Under the pieces are notes generated by a model. It was given only the letters and a program-made list of their open reading frames with translations, was not told where the DNA came from and made no database searches. The position numbers and the translations under genes were made by a program. Positions 11,354 to 21,636 of a DNA stretch of 64,000 nucleotides are shown in pieces. Origin of the DNA: Hormiphora californensis (Eukaryota; Ctenophora; Tentaculata; Cydippida; Pleurobrachiidae); NCBI GenBank assembly GCA_020137815.1, contig CM035357.1, positions 7,977,111-8,041,110 on the forward strand. Reading direction: 5' to 3'. Numbering within the stretch: position 1 is the first letter of the stretch; every line of letters begins with the position of its first letter.

Positions 11354-11958
11354 CGATGCAGAGACCTTCCACCCCTTACTTGAGATACATAACTAGATGC
11401 ACTATTGCTTCAGTAGGGACCAATAGTTTCACATTGGATGCAGCGGAAATGCTTGGTTAGCGCTTATACCACCCTCCTTTACCCCCCCTCTCTCTCTTTC
11501 TTGTTGAGCTTTAATTTCTATATCCTTCTCTCACCTCTATCTAACTATTTAGCCTATCACTATCCTGCCAAACTTATATCATTTTCTCTTGCTGCTTCTT
11601 ATCTTGCTACTGGTCCCTCCTCCTGAACCAACTGGTCACTGTCTGTACCATTCACTCAGTTCTCTTCGCTCTCATTACTTACCACTCCTTTCCCATTAAT
11701 TTTTTTCCTCTCTCTCTCTCTCCATCTCTGATTCTGGCCCTCGCTGTAACTTGTTCGTGAAGGGAAAGTACAGCAGATAGCTGGGACAGGGGTTAACGCC
11801 TAACATGAAACTTATCTTAATTTGTATATCAGTACAAAAGTCGAATAACTTTCGACACTTTTACTCTGAAAATATGTTTTTATCCACTTCTTTATCTCGC
11901 TATATTCTTTCTCTCACCTCTCCTCTCTCTCTCTCTCTCTCTCTCTCCTCCTCTGCAG
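9965..11958. other. Divergent intergenic region, displaced 5' flank of the gene at 2573
   Basis: Before the Polinton insertion this DNA lay directly upstream of the minus-strand cysteine-rich gene, so its promoter is probably in the left part. No long coding frame was recognised. The right part holds pyrimidine-rich stretches, including one that ends in a good splice acceptor at 11958, so a 5' exon of the plus-strand gene should also be somewhere here. An ATG with a short hydrophobic peptide (MKLILICIS) at 11805 is a possible signal-peptide exon, unproved. Confidence 0.4.
11157..11352. repeat. GA microsatellite
   Basis: An imperfect (GA)n tract of nearly 200 bp with small interruptions. The serine/leucine frames it creates are artefacts. 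Confidence 0.95.
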
Positions 11959-13080
11959 GTGAGATGCAGTGTGATGTATGTCATCCCGGATCTGTTGCAC
12001 CAGAAGGCAGGCATGAAGGATTGTAACCCGTGTAGGGCAGGATCCACTGCTCCAGAGAACTCTACTTCCTGTACGCAGTGTGCTCCCGGCACCTATGCAG
12101 GTAAACCCGGCAGCCCGATGTGCAGCAAGTGTGGTCCGGGGTCCTCAGCCAGCCAGCCCGGTATGGACCACTGCGAGGCGTGTTCACCAGGCTTCTACCA
12201 GTCTGGTAATGGGAGTGTGTCCTGTAACCCTTGTCCAAGGGGAAGTTATCAGGAGAAAAAGGGTGCAGTCGGGTGTGAGATGTGCCCCAACAATCGGACC
12301 TACACAACCACTAAATCAGGATGTGCCCGGGCTAGTGATTGTATGGGTCCTCTCCTCGTTACCATGGCAACCTTCCGATCTGCTATAACAGGAAACTACA
12401 CAGACACTGCAACAGTTAAAATTCCCGCTAAGACAAGTGTTTTCGCGGTCAGTGGTGATTGGATATTGAGGAACCCTAAAAACCCATATCACGAGGCTAT
12501 AAAACTCCAGATGGGTCAATCTCACACCTTTGCCAGAGAGAGCGAGGTTGTTTTATACGTTCAAATGCCCAATAAGTTCTGTTATAAGGACACTGAGGGT
12601 CACGGGAGGATGTTTGCGGGATTACAAAATACAGATGCACAGGGAAGACGGTGTCTCGACTCTCTTTGTAGGAACCCTGACGGAGACCCCCGGGGACCGT
12701 ATTGTCTTGTGGAGGATGAAGTGAGTGGGAAACAGATCAAGAGCACTTGTGGTATTCCTAAATGTATATGGGATGTTGAGTGTTACGCTGGTAACGGGGT
12801 TGGTTACCGTGGTAACGCGAATACTGTCCCAATCTCCAAGGAGAAGAGTGTACCGTGTCAGAGCTGGACAGCCGATAGGCCTCATATCAACCCCTACCAC
12901 CCCACTGAGTACAACTCCAAGATGTTTGGTATAGGAAAGCACAACAGCTGCAGGAATCCTGATCCCAAGACGATTGCAGTTCCATGGTGTTACACCACTA
13001 ACTTTAGGGTCAGATGGGGGCCGTGTGTTACCGTGAAACAGTGTGACGCCACTATCGATTACTTCCATAGAGACCTCTAG
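11959..13080 (+). CDS. Cysteine-rich/kringle protein, 3' exon
   Basis: The exon starts after a polypyrimidine-AG acceptor (11958) and ends with TAG at 13078-13080. It encodes four to five ephrin-receptor-like modules (CDVCHPGS, CNPCRAGS, CTQCAPGTYAG, CEACSPGFYQSG, CNPCPRGSYQ). These are followed by about 90 residues of unknown fold, an incomplete kringle-like segment (CYKDTEGHG ... CRNPDGDPRGPYC, near 12580-12765) and a full kringle (CYAGNGVGYRGNAN ... CQSW ... CRNPD ... PWCYTT, near 12780-13030). Kringles bind ligands or membranes outside the cell, so a secreted or surface role is likely. A one-base indel near 12005 separates the first module from the rest. The 5' exon(s), including the signal peptide, were not fixed. 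The cysteine modules resemble those of the gene at 1-2573. Confidence 0.8.
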   Translation: MRCSVMYVIPDLLHQKAGMKDCNPCRAGSTAPENSTSCTQCAPGTYAGKPGSPMCSKCGPGSSASQPGMDHCEACSPGFYQSGNGSVSCNPCPRGSYQEKKGAVGCEMCPNNRTYTTTKSGCARASDCMGPLLVTMATFRSAITGNYTDTATVKIPAKTSVFAVSGDWILRNPKNPYHEAIKLQMGQSHTFARESEVVLYVQMPNKFCYKDTEGHGRMFAGLQNTDAQGRRCLDSLCRNPDGDPRGPYCLVEDEVSGKQIKSTCGIPKCIWDVECYAGNGVGYRGNANTVPISKEKSVPCQSWTADRPHINPYHPTEYNSKMFGIGKHNSCRNPDPKTIAVPWCYTTNFRVRWGPCVTVKQCDATIDYFHRDL

Positions 13081-13649
13081 GAAAGAGAGAACAGTACGAT
13101 ATAATAGAAGGGGACCGATGTGATTTTGAATCCTAGAGCTTTTAGATTTTTCAATGAAAGACATTCAAATTGCATAATATGATTTCTTGATTACAGTTTT
13201 AATTTAAAACGATGGAGTTATCATTTTTTACCAACTGCTTTGAGGAATCAAGGGGGTGGGGACTCGGACTGAAACAAAGGTAATGTCTATTTTATAAAAT
13301 GAAAATATGTATGACGCACGGAGGCCTACCTACAATTGTTTGTCTCTTTTCTAACACCATATACTGCATAATTCTCAACGCCCTACGTACTAGATCTAGA
13401 GCTGCGACTGAGCTCGCGGTTGAAACTTTGTCGAATTTCGTATCGAAGTTAAAAGTGTCGCACTTAAGAACACTCAACTCAACACCTTCTCCTCACACCT
13501 GTTTTTACAAAAAAAAAAGATTTAAGAAAACATCATTTTACAGGACAGACAAAAGAATAAAAGTGTTAAACTGTTTTACATCAATACGACAATGAGAACG
13601 TATTTAAAAAACTAAAAAGCCACAACTATTTCACAATACAGTTAAAATC
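13081..13649. other. Intergenic region between kringle and SRCR-like genes
   Basis: No supported gene was seen. The frames here are short and without recognisable motifs. An A-rich run at about 13509 and AT-rich sequence follow the kringle gene stop. Confidence 0.4.
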
Positions 13650-14291
13650 ATGTTGAATCTTATAACTGTGGTGCTACTTGCACGTGTAGTTGCTGTGGAT
13701 CTAGATGGTGTGGAGGTTAGCCTGTTGAGACGTTATGGGGAGAGTGGAACGAATGGAACTGTATTTCTGAACACCACCACGACTGGTGGTGGTCTAGCCT
13801 GTGCTGCTTGAGTGGACGAAAAGACTGCGGAGTTGCTGTGTAACAGGGCTGGTTACAAGTATCTCCTTGGTTACAACAGCACCTTGGACTACTACGACAG
13901 CACCTGGAACTACTACGACGAGCTGGATTGTGACACAATGATAGAACGAGATATCTCCGTTCTCGCTGCCAACCTAACCTGCCCTGGTAACGCTACAGAT
14001 ATGGGTAATTGCACTGCTCTGCCGGCAAGTGATTCCTGCGATGTTGACACTTCTCTCTGGCTGGACTGTACTAACGATGACGGACTATTCTGGAAACTAA
14101 CCAATGTGACTCTGGCACACAACAAGGTTGGAACACACAATGTTACAGATCTGGAGGTCGGTGGGGTCTTTGGTACAGTCCTGAACACCCGGACTGGGGA
14201 GGAGAAGACAGGGTTTGTCCAGTATACCTATGATAGTGACACATTGGCAGCCCTGTGTTACTTCGCAGGACACGGTGTAGTAAAATATTAA
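13650..14291 (+). CDS. SRCR-like secreted protein with an in-frame TGA
   Basis: The ATG at 13650 opens a signal peptide (MLNLITVVLLARVVAVDLDG). The frame runs to a TGA at 13809-13811 and continues open in the same frame to TAA at 14289-14291, 213 codons plus stop. After the TGA the pattern VDEKTAELLCNRAGY resembles the conserved helix of scavenger-receptor cysteine-rich domains, where a W precedes D-x-x-x-A-x-x-x-C-R-x-x-G-Y. Later cysteines (LDCDTM, NLTCPGN, NCTALP, DSCDVD, WLDCTN) also fit SRCR spacing. The C-terminal 65 residues are unassigned. A TGG-to-TGA change, as sequence error or true null allele, is the simplest reading. Several N-x-S/T sites support secretion. Confidence 0.6.
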
Positions 14292-15401
14292 TACCACAAT
14301 GGAAAGAAGACAGGTCGGATTAGAGCCAGGGAAAGTTCTAAAATATCTTGTGGATACATCCTAGAAAACAAGACCAGATTTGTGCTAAAATACTTGAGTT
14401 GCTACAACCCCAAGTTCTGAGTTGCTACAACCCCAAGTTCTGTTAGAGATGCGTTGTGGTTAAAGTGCAATTAACTCCGAAGAGTGTTCTGACAATTGTC
14501 ACTGTAACAAAATTGTTCTTGTCAAACTAAAATACAATACAAATGATCGGTGTTTTAATATCTAATCCCAATATAAAATATGTACTTTGAAAATGTAAAA
14601 TGGGTGTGGTGACAAAGTAACGAAAATGGCTCTAGCGAAGAAGAGGTATCTGTACTCAGTTATTTCTTTACCATATCTCAGCCGGTTACTTTTAGAATGG
14701 GGGAGAGAAATTTTAACGGCCGCTGGTGAGGGCGATAGGTCATACATGACACGGTCTATTATAGACCGTCTGGAAGGCGCTACATGATGTCTAGGTGGCT
14801 AATTTTTGTCACAAGCTAGTTTTAGGGATTTTGAACCCAAAACCACGTCCAAATCTGCTTGGAAAATAAAATAAATTTTTTATGGCCTTTCTCGGAAGGC
14901 TAATTTAGGCCTTTTTTAAAAACCCTTCTCAACTTTTTGTTTTTGAGGGGCACAAATAATCCTTTGAAGGGATAAAACTACTTAACATAAAAAATCGAAT
15001 GCAAAAAGCGACATCAAAAACTGAATGAGTTATTAACGTTTTAAACCTCGTATCATATATGACTCTATCGCCCGTAAGGGAATTCTTAGAAATCGATCTA
15101 AGATCGATTTCTACAACAAGAAAACAGCAATTGGTCTAATTGTTCTTTGATCATTGTAAAATACAAGCAACAACCATTTTTTCTAGCTCGTCTCGGTTTC
15201 TCAATTGACCTTCTCTTCTCATCCTCTGTGGTGCGTGTTTTTTGTTCTCTACCATAACTTTATATGAGCTGAACTTTTTTATATACATAGTGTACTTTAT
15301 TGTTGTAGTGAGAATAGGATCCATTATCAAAGCCTTGTTCCTAAAATCCCACCTCATTGACTGTGTGTGTATTACGGTGATTATCTTTACAGCTCGATAA
15401 T

Positions 15402-16785
15402 ATGTTCCCCGGAATCCCAGGTCACGAAACTTCTACATCTTCAGTAGCACCCATCTTCACTGACTTCTTCGAGACATCCAGTACTAATTCATCCGGTTCT
15501 GCACCCTACAATCTGACGATAACAGAGGCAGATAACTTTTTAGTGATTAATAGTAACTCAACTTCCAATGAGACTCTGTTGCGTTTCACAGCAAGTTTTA
15601 CCACTATCAACGCAGTCTGCTTCTCTGTATTTTTCCCAGTCAACATCAAGACACTAAAGTTGTACCTCAGTATCATGTACCAAGGCCAGCCCTTCTTCGC
15701 ACTGTTCATATTTGTACAGGCACTCTGCATCCTGGATTTGTTAGTCTGTCTGTCCGAGATAGCATCATTGTGGTGTGAGCTACCATTGTGGATCTGTAGG
15801 ATTCAGATCGGATCTAGTCACACCATCCACCTGGCCCTCTCCCTAACGATATGTTTCATATGTATTTACAGGTAAGCAGATATATTAACCAACAGAGAAA
15901 TACAATATTTATCCCGCACACTCCATCCCATATGGATGGTGCAACCGTTATAACAAATTCATCCAAAAATAGCTTTAACAAAATCATCAATAAGACCAGG
16001 AACCGACCGAATCAGGAAATACTGGTCCCTGATTGACTGATAACCAGTCACGTGACCTAAATAACGAGTTCTGATTGGTTGTTTACTTGTTTCGGTCGGT
16101 TCCTGAATAAGACATACCTAAATTTTGTGTTTGGGAATTTCTAACAGTATGCCCAGCTAATTACATGTTTTTTAGGTGTGTGGCAGTAGCGAAGCCGTTC
16201 TTTTACAAAAGAATAGCATGTCAGAAGTACATCATGGCCTCAATAACTGGAATCCTAGTGGTGTGTGTGGTCCTCCCTGCAGTCGGTCAACTAACAGGGA
16301 TGGTATCAACACGATACACCGCCCCACCCGACTTTACTGGTTGTGTAACTGTGTACAGTGGCACATTCCCCCTCTTCTACGGTATGATCTTCGTGTTGAG
16401 TTTTAGTGTTAACATCATTCTGCTGGTGACCTACTGGTTTCTCAACAAACACCTACAGAACATCATCAGGACGAGTCCAGAGATAGAAAAACTGAAGAAG
16501 GGGGCACTTCATGTCACTGCACTTACAGCTGCTTCCTTTTTCATCGCTTATTCCCCAATTTTGATAGTATTTTTCATCTACACAGCGGACCCTAAGAGTC
16601 TATCTAAGATGAGAGCTCCATATCTGATGTGTCTTGACTTCACTGTGCGATTTATATTCCATCTAAACTCGTGTGTGGTGCCATTATTTTTAGTTAGTTC
16701 GAATATTCTTTCGGCCATGAAAACAGCTGCCAGTGTTTCCAAAAACCGTTCATTCCGAATTAGAATAAATCATCCTACAAACTGA
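15402..16785 (+). CDS. Rhodopsin-like (class A type) G-protein-coupled receptor, copy 1
   Basis: Exon 1 is 15402-15871 and exon 2 is 16176-16785. The 304-bp GT-AG intron splits the arginine codon of the DRY-like motif, giving CIYRCVAV at the end of helix 3. The predicted protein is 359 residues. An N-terminal tail with several N-x-S/T sites is followed by seven hydrophobic segments, including FFALFIFVQALCILDLLVCL, YIMASITGILVVCVVLP, FYGMIFVLSFSVNIILLV and ALTAASFFIAYSPILIVFF. Helix 7 has LNSCVVPLFL in place of the usual NSCxNPxxY. The short basic C-terminus carries no clear palmitoylation site. The ligand cannot be predicted; the family is large and diverse in invertebrates. Frame and splice sites are intact. 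Confidence 0.88.
15997..16105. repeat. Short inverted-repeat element in the GPCR intron
   Basis: Arms CAGGAACCGACCGAA (15997-16011) and TTCGGTCGGTTCCTG (16091-16105) are perfectly complementary and bound a 109-bp block. It is present in the same place in copy 2 (about 19977-20086), so it was there before the duplication. It looks like a small MITE. Confidence 0.75.
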
Positions 16786-18084
16786 CAAACATCGTTTGAG
16801 AGAATGTGTGTACACCGACCTTATCTCCCCTAACTAATTGACAGAGGGAATTCTTATCTTCAATCTATCAAGCACAAAACTTTGATCGATGTTCCCCGAA
16901 CTCGGTACAAACGTTTCCTGTTTGGTCTTAAATTATTAATTTCTTCAACATGTTTGTGTTGCAAATAAAACGTTTAACAGCTACATTAATCGTTATCAAG
17001 CTGGTTTAGAGTTTGTTTGAAAACATTTAAATCGCAAATAATTTTCGATAAAATTGTGTGTCTGTTGCGAAAAGGTCCCAGGTTGATTTTTAAGGCCGGG
17101 GTTGATAATCTGCCTGAAGTGGTTCCTACACCAAGGTGTCGAGAGTACCCTCAAATCCACTGTCAGACCATTACTGACTTCTGTGTGTTTCTCAAACGGC
17201 TATAGCCACGCAACCACATGGCTGATTTGAGTAAACTAAACGGTATCTGATAGAGAATCGATAGCCCTAGCCGATAACCCCAAACAAAACCCTAATCCGA
17301 CGTCCCGACCCTAACAACAGCGGCTGTTGTTAGGCTGTTGAACAGCCCTAACCCGTCTCGACCGCCAAAATCGATGAATTGTTAGCAATGGAAAGCGCCC
17401 AGAGTTTAACGTTTTCCCACCCAGATTTTAACCCTTTGACGGCGAGAAGGATTGGCTCGATAGAATTGTCTAATTTTTCGTTTATAAGTAGATATTATCA
17501 ACACAAAACTTAAGGACTTTGAATCGGCGATATTTGGGGAATGTATTGATTATGGGAACGCGAATTACATCTGCACATCCGTTCCTAGCCTATTTCTCAC
17601 TTTCTCCCTACCCATGTTGTTGTACGCTTCCTGACAATGTCAAGGTGCGAATTTAAGAGATCAATGTCATGGAGGTGCAGTGCTCTGTGCTGTTCCAGAA
17701 ACGTGAAAACTTGGCCGCTATGTAGCCGATTCGGAGATTTCTATATTCGACTGGAGTAATCACCCTTGGGCGACGTTGGGTAAAGCTATCAGCAGTCGTT
17801 GATTGGCTCGCTTGAACACGTTGGCGTAAACTGTCATATATTCTCTAGCCTGCTCCCTGACAGCAGCAGATCTTCCGGACCCAGATGACCGTTGCCGAAT
17901 AGCGCTTGGGGTTGAAGAGTTAGACATCAGGACAAAAGTAAAAGAATGCACGTGCAGAATTGAATTTCCCTTAGTACCCAAAACTGCAACTGGGAGTGAG
18001 GTTTCTAAGTTGCTCTAATAATTGCACGTGCAGGTGTAGTTGCTAGGTGATGTAGCACTGACAATTTGAATAGTAAGTAGTATG
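16786..18084. other. GPCR 3' flank and spacer between the duplicated units
   Basis: The part to 17291 is duplicated with the receptor. The 17292-18084 spacer is unique and contains CCCTAAC-type sequence near 17290-17350. A minus-strand frame of 73 codons at 17981-17760 has an internal start giving a basic N-terminus and a helical segment (REQAREYMTVYANVFKRANQ). It could be an exon of an unrecognised small gene, but nothing confirms it. Confidence 0.35.
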
Positions 18085-18495
18085 ATGTACTTTGAAAATG
18101 TAAAATGGGTGTGGTGACAAAGTAACGAAAATGGCTCTAGCGAAGAAGAGGTATCTGTACTCAGTTATTTCTTTACCATATCTCAGCCGGTTACTTTTAG
18201 AATGGGGGAGAGAAATTTTAACGGCCGCTGGTGAGGGCGATAGGTCATACATGACACGGTCTATTATAGACCGTCTGGAAGGCGCTACATGATGTCTAGG
18301 TGGCTAATTTTTGTCACAAGCTAGTTTTAGGGATTTTGAACCCAAAACCACGTCCAAATCTGCTTGGACAATAAAAGAAATTTTTTATGGCCTTTCTCGG
18401 AAGGCTAATTTAGGCCTTTTTTAAAAACCCTTCTCAACTTTTTGTTTTTGAGGGGCACAAATAATCCTTTGAAGGGATAAAACTACTTAACATAA

Positions 18496-18967
18496 CAAGA
18501 ATTATTTGCATTATTTAACCATAATGCTGAGTTTCCCTGCCCTAGTCAGCTCATCATTCCTGATCACTTAACTGATATGTTTGGCAAACGTTGCTGGCCC
18601 CCGATAGCGCGGGATAAGGCAGCGCTTTTCAAGTGATTTTTAAAAAAACAACAAAAAAAACGCAGAACAAATTTTCCAAATTTCAAGACGCGCGGCCGAT
18701 ATAAAATAAATTTTGCTGCGCGTTACAGTTTATAGCCGCGCACGCCTCATAAATTTTCAATAGTTTGTGGGCGTGCATGTTACTCCGCAAACTTCAAATC
18801 GCGCGCGCCGCACGGTTGCCCCTCGCAACGAAAGTGTGACCAAAAAATGTCCCTCTACCGATTAGTTAGTATACCAAAATGTCGTTTTCGAATTCTAACC
18901 CTGCTATGCCTTTTTACAAAGTAAAAAGGCATCCGGGTGGATGCCTTCGGCATCCACCCGGGCAGGG
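18496..18967. mobile_element. Extra block in copy 2, MITE-like with short inverted ends
   Basis: This block is absent from copy 1, where CTTAACATAA runs straight into AAAATCGAATGC. Within it TTTCCCTGCCC (18532-18542) and GGGCAGGGAAA (18960-18970) form 11-bp inverted ends. It also holds two strong hairpins, TGCCTTTTTAC / GTAAAAAGGCA and CCGGGTGGATGCC / GGCATCCACCCGG (about 18906-18961), and GC-rich GCGCGC stretches. The segment GCTGGCCCCCGAT...AAGGCAGCGCTTTTCAAG recurs at about 63776-63819, so it belongs to a dispersed family. Confidence 0.7.
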
Positions 18968-19381
18968 AAAAAATCGAATGCAAAAAGCGACATCAAAAAC
19001 TGAATGAGTTATTAACGTTTTAAGCCTCGTATCATATATGACTCTATCGCCCGTAAGGGAATTCTTAGAAATCGATCTAAGATCGATTTCTACAACAAGA
19101 AAACAGCAATTGGTCTAATTGTTCTTTGATCATTGTAAAATACAAGCAACAACCATTTTTTCTAGCTCGTCTCGGTTTCTCAATTGACCTTCTCTTCTCA
19201 TCCTCTGTGGTGCGTGTTTTTTTGTTCTCTACCATAACTTTATATGAGCTGAACTTTTTTATATACATAGTGTACTTTATTGTTGTAGTGAGAATAGGAT
19301 CCATTATCAAAGCCTTGTTCCTAAAATCCCACCTCATTGACTGTGTGTGTATTACAGTGATTATCTTTACAGCACGATAAT

Positions 19382-20767
19382 ATGTTCCCCGGAATCCCAG
19401 GTCACGAAACTTCTACATCTTCAGTAGCACCCATCTTCACTGACTTCTTCGAGACATCCAGTACTAATTCATCCGGTTCTGCACCCTACAATCTGACGAT
19501 AACAGAGGCAGATAACTTTTTAGTGATTAATAGTAACTCAACTTCCAATGAGACTCTGTTGCGTTTCCACAGCAAGTTTTACCACTATCAACGCAGTCTG
19601 CTTCTCTGTATTTTTCCCAGTCAACATCAAGACACTAAAGTTGTACCTCAGTATCATGTACCAAGGCCAGCCCTTCTTCGCACTGTTCATATTTGTACAG
19701 GCACTCTGCATCCTGGATTTGTTAGTCTGTCTGTCCGAGATAGCATCATTGTGGTGTGAGCTACCATTGTGGATCTGTAGGATTCAGATCGGATCAAGTC
19801 ACACCATCCACCTGGCCCTCTCCCTAACGATATGTTTCATATGTATTTACAGGTAAGCAGATATATTAACCAACAGAGAAATACAATATTTATCCCGCAC
19901 ACTCCATCCCATATGGATGGTGCAACCGTTATAACAAATTCATCCAAAAATAGCTTTAACAAAAATCATCAATAAGACCAGGAACCGACCGAATCAGGAA
20001 ATACTGGTCCCTGATTGACTGATAACCAGTCACGTGACCTAAATAACGAGTTCTGATTGGTTGTTTACTTGTTTCGGTCGGTTCCTGAATAAGACATACC
20101 TAAATTTTGTGTTTGGGAATTTCTAACAGTATGCCCAGCTAATTACATGTTTTTTAGGTGTGTGGCAGTAGCGAAGCCGTTCTTTTACAAAAGAATAGCA
20201 TGTCAGAAGTACATCATGGCCTCAATAACTGGAATCCTACTGGTGTGTGTGGTCCTCCCTGCAGTCGGTCAACTAACAGGGATGGTATCAACACGATACA
20301 CCGCCCCACCCGACTTTACTGGTTGTGTAACTGTGTACAGTGGCACATTCCCCCTCTTCTACGGTATGATCTTCGTGTTGAGTTTTAGTGTTAACATCAT
20401 TCTGCTGGTGACCTACTGGTTTCTCAACAAACACCTACAGAACATCATCAGGACGAGTCCAGAGATAGAAAAAACTGAAGAAGGGGGCACTTCATGTCAC
20501 TGCACTTACAGCTGCTTCCTTTTTCATCGCTTATTCCCCAATTTTGATAGTATTTTTCATCTACACAGCGGACCCTAAGAGTCTATCTAAGATGAGAGCT
20601 CCATATCTGATGTGTCTTGACTTCACTGTGCGATTTATATTCCATCTAAACTCGTGTGTGGTGCCATTATTTTTAGTTAGTTCGAATATTCTTTCGGCCA
20701 TGAAAACAGCTGCCAGTGTTTCCAAAAACCGTTCATTCCGAATTAGAATAAATCATCCTACAAACTG
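19382..20767 (+). pseudogene. Rhodopsin-like GPCR, copy 2, with two +1 frameshifts
   Basis: Exons 19382-19852 and 20158-20767 correspond to copy 1 with the same splice sites. Two single-base insertions break the frame: an extra C near 19567 (GCGTTTCCACAGC against GCGTTTCACAGC) just before helix 1, and an extra A near 20470 in a run of A (GAAAAAACTG against GAAAAACTG) before helix 6. Both lie in homopolymers, so sequencing error must be excluded before calling it dead. Amino-acid changes elsewhere are very few (for example one V to L in helix 4). Confidence 0.8.
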
Positions 20768-21636
20768 ACAAACATCGTTTGAGAGAATGTGTGTACACCG
20801 ACCTTATCTCCCCTAACTAATTGACAGAGGCAATTCTTATCTTGAAGCACAAAACTTTGATCGATGTTCCCCGAACTCGGTACAAACGTTTCCTGTTTGG
20901 TCTTAAATGATTAATTTCTTCAACATGTTTGTGTTGCACATAAAACGTTTAACAGCTACATTAATCGTTATCAAGCTGGTTTAGAGTTTGTTTGAAAACA
21001 TTTAAATCGCAAATAATTTTCGATAAAATTGTGTGTCTGTTGCGAAAAGGTCCCAGGTTGATTTTTAAGGCCGGGGTTGATAATCTGCCTGAAGTGGTTG
21101 CTACACCAAGGTGTCGAGAGTACCCTCAAATCCACTGTCAGACCATTACTGACTTCTGTGTGTTTCTCAAACGGCTATAGCCACGCAACCACATGGCTGA
21201 TTTGAGTAAACTAAACGGTATCTGATAGAGAATCGATAGCCCTAACCGATAACCCCAAACAAAACCTACAGACCCTAGGTAGCCCAATCCGTCGTTTGCG
21301 CGCCAACTACGATGTTAGCAATGAACGCACAGATTTAGTCGTTTTCGTTAAAAGCGTTGCCTTAGCATCGCGCTGCGCCGAACGTTGCAACCGTGTTACG
21401 CTTGAAACAAATGTGCCTTCGGTACATGTTAAAATTGGGTGCCTTCTTGCAAACAAGTCGGTTAGGCCGGAGGGTTAGGCTTATCTTAGGGCTACTAGGT
21501 ATGGCTAGGGCTACGATTCTTAACTGACCCGTTTAGTTACTCAAATCGGCCATGTGTCCATGCTATACCGTTTGAAAAGTGTCTAAATACTTTACCACCA
21601 AGTAAACTATATTGGGCTCGGCCTCTAGGTGTAGAA

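Larger units (their letters stand above)
14580..17291. repeat. Direct duplication, copy 1 (GPCR unit)
   Basis: This 2.71-kb segment is repeated at 18085-21266 with only scattered differences, covering the upstream flank, both GPCR exons, the intron and the 3' flank. Copy 2 is about 470 bp longer because of one extra block at 18496-18967. About 790 bp of unrelated DNA lies between the copies. Confidence 0.97.
18085..21266. repeat. Direct duplication, copy 2 (GPCR unit)
   Basis: This is the partner of 14580-17291. Near identity through introns and flanks means the duplication is recent or is held alike by gene conversion. A haplotype duplication in the assembly is also possible. Confidence 0.97.

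Noticed and set aside
13809-13811. Selenocysteine at the in-frame TGA
   Set aside because: The family has tryptophan here, no SECIS-like hairpin was recognised downstream, and a TGG-to-TGA change is simpler.
17760-17981. Small minus-strand gene in the GPCR spacer
   Set aside because: The frame is short, no family was recognised and no partner exon could be joined with confidence.
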